This document shows, in pieces, positions 16,191 through 24,154 of a DNA stretch of 64,000 bases. Made by a program: the position numbers and the translations under genes. The stretch is from a virus. The DNA lies in IMG/VR virus record IMGVR_UViG_3300036834_000211, positions 1 through 64,000 of that record; one strand, 5' to 3'. Each line of letters opens with the position of its first letter. Positions within the stretch are counted from its first letter, which is position 1. Under the pieces are notes generated by a model. The model did not search any database. It worked only from the letters and a program-made list of their open reading frames with translations, and had not been told where the DNA came from.

Positions 16191-17834
16191 GTGACCGACC
16201 TCGGAACCATAGACCGCCGCGACAAGCTGGCGCTCCTGGCGGGAGCGGCAAGCCGCAAGCGCCTGGGCGTCCTGTCGCCGGCCAACGCTCGGGCGAGGGC
16301 CGAGCGCGATGCCTGGATAGAGCAGTGCCGGACCGACCTCCACAGCATGTCAGTCGAGGCGCTCCGTCACCTGCCTCCCCCTCCGAGACTGAGGGAGGTG
16401 ACGATACTGCCCGCTCGTCACCATCGGCTGGTGATCTCCGAGTTGGAGGGAGTGCTAAGCGGACACACCCTGCGCCTGATCCTCGAGGCCCCGCCGGGTA
16501 GTGCCAAGTCCACGTACGCCAGTCTGATCACCCCTCTCGCCGCGTTCCAGCGCAGGCGCAACACGCGGATCATCGGAGCCAGCCACACGTCCGACCTGGC
16601 GCTGGACTTCAGCGGGAAACTCCAGGGCTTGATCACCGACATGGACGCGGCTGGCGTTCTGTCGTACCGACTGAGGTCCGAGAACAAGCAGAGGTGGTAC
16701 ACGACCAACGGTGGGGCCTACCTGGCCGCGGGCGTGGGTCAGGCGATCCCCGGATTCCGCGCCGACCTGGGTATCATCGACGATCCGATCAAGAGTCGTC
16801 AGGCTGCGGACAGCGAGACCGAGCGCAGGCGGGTGTGGGAGTGGTACAACGGCTCCTTCGAGCGCCGCCTGACTCCAGGTGCACCAATCATCATCATCCT
16901 GACGCGCTGGCATGAGGACGACGTCGTCGGTCGCCTGCTCGAGACTCAGTCCGAGCAGTGGCGCGTCGTCAGGCTGCCCGCCGAGGCGGAGGTGCCGTGT
17001 GATCCAGATTGCTCGCTGGAGCACGACCACCTGGATCAAGATCCCCTCGATCGCGAGCCGGGCGAATGGTTGTGGGACGACGACGACTACGGCTACGGAG
17101 CCGAGCTGTCCCTGATCAAGGACAACCTGATCGCCTCAGGCGAGATCCGAGAGTGGGAGAGCCAGTACCAGCAGCACCCGCGCCCGCGGGAGGGCTCGGT
17201 ATTCAAGATCGGGATGATTGGTGTACTACCGACTGCCCCGGCCGGGGGCAAGACGGTCCGTGCGTACGACCTCGCCGCGACGAAGGACACGGGTACGCGA
17301 GATCAGGCGTGGACCCGAGGTGTCAAGCTGACCCTTCACCCCAGTCGGCGTTTGGTAGTCGAGGACGTGTGCAGCGTCCGGGGCGGGCCCGACGACGTGG
17401 ATCGGTTGATGATCAACACGGCCGGCCAGGACGGGCACAAGGTCAAGATCGGAATCCCCCAGGATCCGGGACAAGCCGGGAAGTCCCAGGTCCTGTACTA
17501 CGCTAAGCAGCTCCACGGCTTCGTCGTCGAGTCCTCGCCGGAGACTGGTGACAAGGAGGAGCGCGCTCGGCCGATCGCCAGTCAGATCAACGTCGGTAAC
17601 CTTGACGTCGTGGCTGGTCCGTGGAACCGGGCATTCCTCCACGAGCTGGGGGCGTTCCCGGCCGGTGGGACGAAGGATCAGGTGGACGCCCTGTCGCGCG
17701 CCTACAGTATGTTACTGGAGACTGGGAAGCCGCTAATCCTGTCTGCCCAGGCTCGGCAGAGGCTCGCGGACGTCCCAGCTAGGAGCAGGTTTGCGGGAAC
17801 TCCGACGCGGAGCAGATTTGCCAGGTCCCGATGA
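16191..17834 (+). CDS. terL: Terminase large subunit
   Basis: GTG start, 547 residues. ATPase domain: Walker A EAPPGSAKST (residues 99-108), Walker B DLGIIDDPI (192-200), coupling region around IIILTRWHEDD. A Cys pair (PCDPDC) lies between the domains. RNase H-like nuclease: RAYDLAATKD near 357 and the C-terminal acidic DQVDALSRAYS near 500. It pumps DNA into the prohead and cuts the concatemer. The Arg/Ser-rich tail (ARSRFAGTPTRSRF) is an imperfect repeat and may be a portal-docking or DNA-binding extension. Confidence 0.95.
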   Translation: MTDLGTIDRRDKLALLAGAASRKRLGVLSPANARARAERDAWIEQCRTDLHSMSVEALRHLPPPPRLREVTILPARHHRLVISELEGVLSGHTLRLILEAPPGSAKSTYASLITPLAAFQRRRNTRIIGASHTSDLALDFSGKLQGLITDMDAAGVLSYRLRSENKQRWYTTNGGAYLAAGVGQAIPGFRADLGIIDDPIKSRQAADSETERRRVWEWYNGSFERRLTPGAPIIIILTRWHEDDVVGRLLETQSEQWRVVRLPAEAEVPCDPDCSLEHDHLDQDPLDREPGEWLWDDDDYGYGAELSLIKDNLIASGEIREWESQYQQHPRPREGSVFKIGMIGVLPTAPAGGKTVRAYDLAATKDTGTRDQAWTRGVKLTLHPSRRLVVEDVCSVRGGPDDVDRLMINTAGQDGHKVKIGIPQDPGQAGKSQVLYYAKQLHGFVVESSPETGDKEERARPIASQINVGNLDVVAGPWNRAFLHELGAFPAGGTKDQVDALSRAYSMLLETGKPLILSAQARQRLADVPARSRFAGTPTRSRFARSR

Positions 17835-18202
17835 TGGGGAGTTTGAATGAGATGCCCTTCCGACGAGATGAGTTAGCATCCAGGCCGTACACTGATGATG
17901 AGGATGCCTACCTACGCGCCCACCCTTCCCGGGAGGAGCGCGAGGAGGTGGCTCGTCACCTGGGCCGCTCCGCCGGGGCCGTAACCCAGCAGCTCTCGAA
18001 GCTGGGAGTGATCGGGCGCCCGGGTCTCTACGGCAGGCCGCCGACGTGGTCGACAGGTACTGGTCCGAAGCCGCGTCCCGAGGCACGAAACAACCAGCCT
18101 CCGCCGAATCCCTTGGATCGGGTGGGCAGGCCGGCGTGGTTCGCGCTCGAGGGTGGCGAGAGCTCGGTCGAGTTCGCCCGGCGCCTCACGCGCGGCAGGT
18201 AG
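17831..18202 (+). CDS. Helix-turn-helix (SANT/Myb-like) DNA-binding protein
   Basis: 123 residues (or 122 from the second ATG). The core, YTDDEDAYLRAHPSREER followed by ARHLGRSAGAVTQQLSKLGV, is a Myb/SANT-like three-helix DNA-binding motif of the kind common in phage regulators. The C-terminal half is Pro/Arg rich. It overlaps the large terminase stop and is the last plus-strand gene before the minus-strand cluster, so it may regulate the late operon that starts at 19.3 kb. Its stop codon lies in the loop of a hairpin belonging to the repeated RNA element. Confidence 0.6.
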   Translation: MMGSLNEMPFRRDELASRPYTDDEDAYLRAHPSREEREEVARHLGRSAGAVTQQLSKLGVIGRPGLYGRPPTWSTGTGPKPRPEARNNQPPPNPLDRVGRPAWFALEGGESSVEFARRLTRGR

Positions 18203-18307
18203 CCTGCCAGCGACTGCGCGTGCCGCCCAGCTTGACAAAAGGAGAGGCCGCTACCTGCATAGCGGCCACGGCACCGATCGGGCTGGACGAGCCTTAGGGA
18301 CGATTTT
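18194..18307 (+). ncRNA. Repeated intergenic pseudoknot element, copy A
   Basis: Stem P0: GGCAGG (18194-18199) with CCTGCC (18203-18208), with the TAG stop of the preceding gene as loop. P1: GTGCCG (18220-18225) with CGGCAC (18269-18274). P2: CCAGCTTGA (18227-18235) with TCGGGCTGG (18278-18286), crossing P1, so a pseudoknot. P3: GGCCGCTA (18246-18253) with TAGCGGCC (18260-18267). It ends with GACGAGCCTTAG ... GACGATTT, conserved in other copies. No plus-strand gene follows; the 3' end abuts the stop of a minus-strand gene. Function unknown. Confidence 0.65.
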
Positions 18308-18590
18308 AAAGTTCCTCCGGGTTCCGGCCGTAGCCTACGAAGTTACCGTCCTTGTCGCAAGCCACGACCGCGGCCATCTCCATCACGGTCCGGCTTCGGT
18401 CGCCGCTCTTGCGTACTGGCATGATGCTGTAGCGGTAGCCGGCGGGGTAGAGGTCCGGATGGCACTCGATCGCGCGCTCGGCGGCCTCGCAGCAGTCGAA
18501 CAGCTTGCCGGGCTGGGAGACGAATGGAGTTGCCCTAGCATCCTTGTGGACGGGCAGGCCGGCTTCGCAGAGTGGGCAGTGCTTCTTCAT
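18306..18590 (-). CDS. Small zinc-finger-like protein, minus strand
   Basis: 94 residues with an N-terminal CPLC and a second CC pair (DCCEAAERAIECHPD), consistent with a small zinc-binding domain. Ribosome site GGGGAG lies 9 bases upstream. The rest (YRYSIMPVRKSGDRSRTVME then VVACDKDGNFVGYG) looks like a compact beta domain. Last gene of a three-gene minus-strand cluster. Similar small Cys proteins in other phages are of unknown role. Confidence 0.65.
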   Translation of the reverse strand: MKKHCPLCEAGLPVHKDARATPFVSQPGKLFDCCEAAERAIECHPDLYPAGYRYSIMPVRKSGDRSRTVMEMAAVVACDKDGNFVGYGRNPEEL

Positions 18591-18603
18591 CGTGGTTCTC
18601 CCC

Positions 18604-18693
18604 TTATTGAAGTGTGGCTAGGAAGTACCCCTCGGCCACTCCCAGGCCGAGGGAGATTGCAATTGTGATCAGTACGACGACGAACGCGTTCAC
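18604..18693 (-). CDS. 29-residue single-span membrane peptide, minus strand
   Basis: A very short frame starting at GTG with GGAGG 8 bases upstream, reading (V)NAFVVVLITIAISLGLGVA and then EGYFLATLQ: one transmembrane helix. The GTG overlaps the stop of the upstream minus gene (GTGA) and the stop precedes the zinc-finger gene by 13 bases, so the three form an operon. Function unknown; supported by its ribosome site and coupling. Confidence 0.5.
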   Translation of the reverse strand: MNAFVVVLITIAISLGLGVAEGYFLATLQ

Positions 18694-19241
18694 GCTACTG
18701 TCCTCCACAACCAGACGTGATCGTCGCCGCTCTCGACCAGCTTGTACTTGCCGCCCTTCACCCGGAACTTTGCGTGCGCCCGGACGATGCGGATTGGCTT
18801 GCCCGCTGCCTCGGCGATGTCGTCCCAGGTACCACCGGCCATCAGTGCGAGGTCCATCTTCTGGGCGTCCGACCCCTCATAGCGCCGGCGCTTCGGTGGG
18901 GCGTCGATCTCCTCGACCACGACTGGGAAGAGGTCTGGAGAGCATTCGATCTCAGTTGGCTCCACGTGATTGTCTAGCTGTTCCTGGATCTCGTCCTGCG
19001 TCGGAGTTGGATCGACGTAGGTCGTATTGGTTACGTGCACGTGCTGGCGCTGGAACGCTGCGAGGATCCTGTTGTACCGCTTGGAGCCTATCTGGAAGTA
19101 GTGGTTGTAATTCTGATGCGACCCGCGGGAAATTATGCGACTGATCGACGGTTGGGTCCGACCGACCGGATCCCAGATCCGGTACGAGCGGCCTTGGTGC
19201 TCGAATTCGACGTGTGGGACTACTGCGACGCTGTCCGCCAT
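18690..19241 (-). CDS. Hypothetical minus-strand protein with C-terminal DNA-binding-like helix pair
   Basis: 183 residues; the start is set by AGGAGAG 5 bases upstream of ATG at 19241. The first half (VEFEHQGRSYRIWDP ... HYFQIGSKRYNRILAAFQRQ) is mixed; the second half contains MDLALMAGGTWDDIAEAAGK, which resembles a helix-turn-helix, then a Lys-rich strand region. First gene of a minus-strand operon that diverges from the portal operon, so it could be a regulator of either. No family recognised. Confidence 0.6.
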   Translation of the reverse strand: MADSVAVVPHVEFEHQGRSYRIWDPVGRTQPSISRIISRGSHQNYNHYFQIGSKRYNRILAAFQRQHVHVTNTTYVDPTPTQDEIQEQLDNHVEPTEIECSPDLFPVVVEEIDAPPKRRRYEGSDAQKMDLALMAGGTWDDIAEAAGKPIRIVRAHAKFRVKGGKYKLVESGDDHVWLWRTVA

Positions 19242-19287
19242 CTCGCTCTCCTGTGGGGTTTCAATGCTCTTCTTCGCTCTGCTAAGA

Positions 19288-19313
19288 TAAGCGAGCTTGC
19301 GGAAAACTGCAAG
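19288..19313 (+). promoter_or_regulatory. 26-bp operator-like site, copy 1, in divergent intergenic region
   Basis: Contains the palindrome GCTTGC-N8-GCAAGC (19295-19314) preceded by TAAGCG. The same 26 positions recur at 52531-52556 with four differences. Both copies lie between a minus-strand gene and the plus-strand start of a structural operon, in the same orientation. The dyad symmetry fits a dimeric repressor or activator; alternatively it is part of a phage promoter. No clear sigma-70 boxes were found here. Confidence 0.55.
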
Positions 19314-19345
19314 CACAAAGTGCTTCAATCTGGAACTTTTTTCTG

Positions 19346-21328
19346 ATGGCACGTTCTGCCTCGCCGCCCAAGCCCAAGTCCAGCGTCGTCCCGCTGCCCG
19401 AGCGCAAGAGGCACCCGAATCTTTGGCACTGGTTGCTGGCCGCAGCCCGCGACCTGCCGCACCGCGCCCTCGGAGGCAGGTCCCAGCCTGCCCCGCGCCC
19501 CAACCCGTTCACCCCGGCCACGCCGTTGCCGGGCGTGGTCGGCGAGGGTGGCAGCACCAAGCCCCCGAAGATCGCCATGGATGCGGCCAAGATGTGGGAG
19601 GGAGCTTGGGACGACGGTGGCATCGACCCGGGTTGGGTCGGCGGTTACGGCAGCTCGTACTTTGCCAGCTCCTACGAGGAGGGCCAGCAGTGGCTCGGCT
19701 ACGCGGTCCTGGCGCTCCTGTCGCAGCGCCCGGAGTACCGGGTGATGACCGACACCTACGCGACCGAGATGACGCGCGAGTGGATCGAGTTCAAGAGCAA
19801 GTCCGAGAGGGAGACTCTGAAGAAGTGGCGCGAGCGGAGGAAGGAGAAGAAGGATGACGATCACCCCGAGCGAGAGATGTACCGGAACGAAGCACGGATC
19901 GACGAGCTGAACACTAGACTGACCGAGCTCAGACTGAAGCAAACCACCAAGAGCGCGATCGAGGGAGACGGATTCCAGGGCCGCGGTCAGATCTACATCG
20001 ACACCGGCGACGAGGACGACCGGGACGAGCTGAGGACCCCGATTGGCGACGGTGGCAAGGCCAGTCAGGCCAAGTTCGGGCGCGACGGCCTGGCCCACGA
20101 CTTCGAGCCCAGGTCCTTTCGGGAGCCCGATCCGGACCAGCCCAAGCGCAAGAAGATCGAGCGCCTGGCTGCGATCGAGCCGATGTGGTGCTACCCAGCC
20201 GTGTACAACGCCAGCGACCCACTCCGGACCGATTGGTACCGCCCGGAGACGTGGTGGGTCATGGGCAAGGAGGTCCACCGCTCGCGCCTGCTGATGATCA
20301 TCTCGAACCCCGTTCCGGACATGCTCAAGCCGGCGTACTCGTTCGGCGGGCTGAGCCGGACCCAGATGTCCAAGCCCTACGTTGACTTCTGGTTGCGCAA
20401 CCGCACCAGCGCCTCGGACCTGCTGAACAACTTCTCGCTGTGGGTCCTGGCCACCGAGCTGGACGTGTCCACGATGGACGAGGGGTCCGAGCTGTTCCAG
20501 CGCATCGCCACGGCCAACGTGATGCGCGACAACCAGGGTATGATGCTGATCAACAAGGGCAGCGAGGAGGTCGACATCAAGTCGTCCCAGCTGGCCGGGG
20601 TCAAGGACCTGGTGGGTCAGAGCGCCGAGCACATGACGGTTCCCAATCAGATCCCCATCGTCAAGTTCTTCGGGAACCAGCCGAGCGGCCTGAATGCCGA
20701 CTCGGAGGGGGTCATCCGGTTGTGGTACGACCGCGTCCACGCCCTCCAGGAGAGCCTCATCCGGGAGCCGATCCAGACCATCGTCAACCTGGTGATGGTC
20801 GAGCTGTGGGGCGAGGTCGACGACGACATCGAGTTCGAGTTCGTGAAGCTGTGGCAGCTCGACGAGGCCGGCAAGTCGGCGATCCAGAAGACCAAGGCGG
20901 ACCAGCGCGCCGTGGACATCGAGGCGGGGATCATCATCCCCGAGGAGGGTCGCCAGGCCGCCGCCCGGGACCCGGACAGCCAGTACGCCGGCCTCGACCT
21001 CCACGAGCCACTACCGGAGCCCGACCCGATGGAGATGATGATGGGCCCGGGGGGCGAGGGAGAGCAGCCCGAGGGACCCGGTGGCGAGCAGGGGCAGGCG
21101 CGCAGCATGAAGCCCAATCGACGCGACCTGGCCGGACTGACCTCGCAGGCCGCCCGGTTCGGCGGGGCCACCAGCGGCGGGTTGTCCGCGAAGGACGTGG
21201 TCCTCGACGAGTTCCACCGTGTTGTTAATCAGGCGCTTGATAAGGCGCTAAGTCGTCTCGGCCCAGCTGAGGATGTCCCAGAACTGACAGCCTCGGACTT
21301 CGACTATCAGCCGGTGGAGCGGACATGA
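19346..21328 (+). CDS. Portal protein, DUF1073 family
   Basis: 660 residues. The core from about residue 100 to 560 matches DUF1073 portals: QRPEYRVMTDTYATEMTREW near the start, then IEPMWCYPAVYNASDPLR, MGKEVHRSRLLMII, the RNRTSASDLLNNFSLWVL crown helix and VPNQIPIVKFFG followed by NADSEGVIRLWYDRV. A highly charged insertion (about 150-270) and an acidic Gly/Glu-rich C-terminal tail are extra. Forms the dodecameric DNA channel at one capsid vertex. The family has sometimes been linked with Acb1-type anti-CBASS proteins; here the length and position indicate portal. Confidence 0.9.
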   Translation: MARSASPPKPKSSVVPLPERKRHPNLWHWLLAAARDLPHRALGGRSQPAPRPNPFTPATPLPGVVGEGGSTKPPKIAMDAAKMWEGAWDDGGIDPGWVGGYGSSYFASSYEEGQQWLGYAVLALLSQRPEYRVMTDTYATEMTREWIEFKSKSERETLKKWRERRKEKKDDDHPEREMYRNEARIDELNTRLTELRLKQTTKSAIEGDGFQGRGQIYIDTGDEDDRDELRTPIGDGGKASQAKFGRDGLAHDFEPRSFREPDPDQPKRKKIERLAAIEPMWCYPAVYNASDPLRTDWYRPETWWVMGKEVHRSRLLMIISNPVPDMLKPAYSFGGLSRTQMSKPYVDFWLRNRTSASDLLNNFSLWVLATELDVSTMDEGSELFQRIATANVMRDNQGMMLINKGSEEVDIKSSQLAGVKDLVGQSAEHMTVPNQIPIVKFFGNQPSGLNADSEGVIRLWYDRVHALQESLIREPIQTIVNLVMVELWGEVDDDIEFEFVKLWQLDEAGKSAIQKTKADQRAVDIEAGIIIPEEGRQAAARDPDSQYAGLDLHEPLPEPDPMEMMMGPGGEGEQPEGPGGEQGQARSMKPNRRDLAGLTSQAARFGGATSGGLSAKDVVLDEFHRVVNQALDKALSRLGPAEDVPELTASDFDYQPVERT

Positions 21329-23898
21329 AGAGCAAGAAGTATCCCAGTCTGACCTCCGCTCAGCGGACTGAGGCGGCCATCAAGCGGATGGCTGCGAAGA
21401 CTCCCGAGCAGCGGGCTGCTTCGATGCGCAAGGGGTGGCAGACCAGGAGGCGCAACCTGGGCACACTCGCGGTCTCAATTCTGATCCTGTGTGCCCACGC
21501 CGCCCTCGCCCAGTGCCCAACCTCGGCCAACAGCACGCCGAACTTCCCGACCGGTGGTAACCTGTTCGGCAGGTCGGGTCCTCAGGTTAACGCATACTTC
21601 GGTGCCAAGGCCGATTCCAACAACGGCGTGCTGTGCGGACCGTCCATTCAGAACCTGCCCAACCCGGTCAACCCCGGGGATGCGGCGAGCAGGCAGTACG
21701 TCGACAACAAGGCGACCCCGATCGTCCTCAAGAACCCGGTCTCCGTGGTGACCAACGGGTCGGCGACGTTCACCGGGTCGATCTCCGGTACCGCGCTGAC
21801 TGTTTCGGTCGTCTCGTCCGGTAAGATCGGTCCCAATCAGTTCCTCACCGGCACCGGGGTCACAGCGGGGACCCAGATAGTGTCCGGTAGCGGGACGTCG
21901 TGGGTCGTATCACCCTCCCAGACCGTCTCCTCCGCGGCGATGACGTCGTCGGGAGCGCTCCCGCCCAACGCCTACTCCAATGGGACCAACGGCATCGGAG
22001 CATCGCTGACCGGGCTGTCCAATGGGGCGCTGTCGATCGACGGCGTCGCGGTCACGGCGGGGATGAGGGTGGGTGTCAAGGACGAGATCAGCCCCACCAA
22101 CAACGGCATGTACGTCGTCACCGCGCCGGGTGACTCTAGTCATCCCTACGTGCTGACTCGCGCCCCGGGACCCCCCATTCAGGCTGAGTACGACTCCAGC
22201 TTGAGCATCACCCCAAACAGCTACTTCCTGGCGACCGGCGGGCAGATCAACACGTCGACCGGCTGGCTGATGACGACCCAGGGGATCATCACGGTCGGCG
22301 TGTCGCCCATCAGCTTCGTGCAGTTCACCCAGGCTACCCCGGGACTCGGCTACACGCCGCTCAACCCGGTGAATAACCTGGCGGACGTAGCTAGCGCCGC
22401 GACCGCTCGGAACAACCTCATCCCCAGCGGGACCATCTTATTATCCCAACTTGCTTCGAGCGTCGCCGGGCAGATCGCGAGCTGCCCGAACGTCATGGCC
22501 TACGGCGCCGACCCGACTGGCGCGGCGGACAACGCGGCGGCGTGGGGTGCCATCCTCGCTGCGCAAGCGACTAATCCATGTGTGTACTTCCCAAGAGGAA
22601 AGTACAAGTTCCTCTCTGCGCTGACGTACACCTTCCCCGCCGACAGGCAAGCCATCGTTATCAAGGGCGACGCACCAGACGTTACTGAGCTGACGTGGCC
22701 CAACGCCGTTGGCACGGGACTTCTCATCAACCTGCCCGGTCTGACCGACCACGTTCACGTCCGAGACCTGACCTTCAGTACCGGAACGAACAACGCGGAC
22801 ACTGGCATCAAGCTCGTTCAGCAAACTGCTGCCGGCACTCCGACGGCTTCCGGGGAGATCCAGAGCGACTTCACAAACCTGATCTTCCGGTCGTCCGAAG
22901 GTGTATGGGGAGAAACAGGAGCAGCGACAACGCACGTGTGGCAGAATGGCATCATCACGCAGGATGTCTCATTTGTCCTGTTTAATAACGTCGAGGCGTG
23001 GGGACCATCAACACAGTTAACAATAACCGGCTACGCTAGTCTTACTAATTCCGGTGCTGGAATTACGGTTGTCGGCACCCATCCAACAGGACCACTTCCT
23101 GTTGTCTTTAATTTTACCAATTGCAATTTTCAGTGGTTGAGTAATGGTATTCTCATTGGAAACTTAGTTCAGGGCATCACTATTAGTCAGAGCAACTTCA
23201 CGGGTAATTATACTGGTATCGGCGTGCCCCCAGGCGAGACGGGCCTCGACGAGTTGACCGTCGCGAACGGTAACCAGCTTAACAACATTTATAATCTCAA
23301 TATTCTATCTACCGTTCCTAACCTTATTGTGTCGGGAAACGGCCCCTTCATTCAAGAAGGAGCGGTAAGTGCCGTTGGCATCTACTATCCCGTCCCATCA
23401 TACCTTACAACCATCACTGGGAATACATTCAACGCGGGTGTCTCACCTGTTGGAACGAAAGGTATAGTACTGAATGGGAGTGGATCTGCTGACGTAGCCC
23501 CCGCAACTATCATCGGTAATGCTTTCGTTAATCAAGCCACAGCGATAACGCTCGGCGCGGGTTCTTCTGGTACTGTTGTTAGTGATAATATCTATCCAAA
23601 CACTTCAATAAAGGTCGTGAACAACGGTTCGCCCCTGAACGTCGTGAAGGGCCTCGGCAACGCCTTCGCGGTCGTCGGCGCGGTCACGAACAATGGCTCC
23701 GGCCTGACGCGGCTGACGGTCAGTTCGACGGCACAGTTCGTCACGGGCGAGCAGGTAAGCATCAGCGGGTCCAGCTACCCCTCCGCCAACGTGGTGACGT
23801 TCATCACCGTGGTAGATGGTACCCACTTTGACCTTCCTGCGGTACTCTTCACTGGTGGACCCTATAGTGGCGGCGGTATCGTCAGCTCGATGCCGTAA
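21325..23898 (+). CDS. Tailspike-like protein with right-handed beta-helix and internal signal anchor
   Basis: 857 residues from the ATG in the ATGA overlap with the portal gene. Residues 1-43 are basic and helical (AAIKRMAAKTPEQRAASMRK), then a hydrophobic signal LGTLAVSILILCAHAALAQ; a Met near residue 34 could be an alternative start giving a standard signal peptide. A beta module with SGTALTVSVVSSG and LTGTGVTAGTQI follows. From about residue 390 (VMAYGADPTGAADNAAAW) a pectate-lyase-type beta-helix begins, which is lower in GC. Likely binds or cleaves a surface polysaccharide. Its place between portal and head-morphogenesis genes is unusual. Confidence 0.72.
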   Translation: MKSKKYPSLTSAQRTEAAIKRMAAKTPEQRAASMRKGWQTRRRNLGTLAVSILILCAHAALAQCPTSANSTPNFPTGGNLFGRSGPQVNAYFGAKADSNNGVLCGPSIQNLPNPVNPGDAASRQYVDNKATPIVLKNPVSVVTNGSATFTGSISGTALTVSVVSSGKIGPNQFLTGTGVTAGTQIVSGSGTSWVVSPSQTVSSAAMTSSGALPPNAYSNGTNGIGASLTGLSNGALSIDGVAVTAGMRVGVKDEISPTNNGMYVVTAPGDSSHPYVLTRAPGPPIQAEYDSSLSITPNSYFLATGGQINTSTGWLMTTQGIITVGVSPISFVQFTQATPGLGYTPLNPVNNLADVASAATARNNLIPSGTILLSQLASSVAGQIASCPNVMAYGADPTGAADNAAAWGAILAAQATNPCVYFPRGKYKFLSALTYTFPADRQAIVIKGDAPDVTELTWPNAVGTGLLINLPGLTDHVHVRDLTFSTGTNNADTGIKLVQQTAAGTPTASGEIQSDFTNLIFRSSEGVWGETGAATTHVWQNGIITQDVSFVLFNNVEAWGPSTQLTITGYASLTNSGAGITVVGTHPTGPLPVVFNFTNCNFQWLSNGILIGNLVQGITISQSNFTGNYTGIGVPPGETGLDELTVANGNQLNNIYNLNILSTVPNLIVSGNGPFIQEGAVSAVGIYYPVPSYLTTITGNTFNAGVSPVGTKGIVLNGSGSADVAPATIIGNAFVNQATAITLGAGSSGTVVSDNIYPNTSIKVVNNGSPLNVVKGLGNAFAVVGAVTNNGSGLTRLTVSSTAQFVTGEQVSISGSSYPSANVVTFITVVDGTHFDLPAVLFTGGPYSGGGIVSSMP

Positions 23899-23905
23899 AA
23901 AGGAG

Positions 23906-24154
23906 ATGAACGTGAGCCTTATTTATCGTGCGCTAGTACTCGTGGTCCTGGCGACCGTCCCGGCTGGTGCCCAGACAGGCGTGCCGCCGTCATACGGACG
24001 CGCCGCGAGGATGCCCCCGCGTCCCCTCACCGCCGAGGAGCTTCGGGCTGCTGCCAAGCTGTGCGAGGGCGACGCCGGGAAGGCGTACCCGGACGCCTGC
24101 GCCGACGTGACTAGGCGGATCGAGGAGGGGTCGAGATCAGAGCCGACGAGGTGA
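23906..24154 (+). CDS. Small secreted protein, unknown function
   Basis: 82 residues; the start is fixed by AAAAAGGAG just upstream. Signal peptide MNVSLIYRALVLVVLATVPA (cleavage near AGAQ), then a short polar chain with one Cys pair (KLCEGDAGKAYPDACADV). The TGA overlaps the GTG of the head-morphogenesis gene. A disulfide-containing periplasmic peptide is likely; function unknown. Confidence 0.6.
   Translation: MNVSLIYRALVLVVLATVPAGAQTGVPPSYGRAARMPPRPLTAEELRAAAKLCEGDAGKAYPDACADVTRRIEEGSRSEPTR

Noticed and set aside
18231-18240. TTGACA in the repeated element as a sigma-70 -35 box
   Set aside because: The other copies read TTGATA or TTGAAG, and no -10 box follows at proper spacing. The segment is explained better as the conserved 5' strand of helix P2.
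18194-18307. HDV-like self-cleaving ribozyme
   Set aside because: Order of helices P1-P2-P3-P1'-P2' is reminiscent, but there is no P4 hairpin and no recognisable catalytic C in the P1'-P2' joint. Kept as an unclassified RNA.
19346-21328. Anti-CBASS Acb1-type protein
   Set aside because: DUF1073 annotations sometimes mention Acb1, but length, crown helix motif and position after terminase fit a portal.
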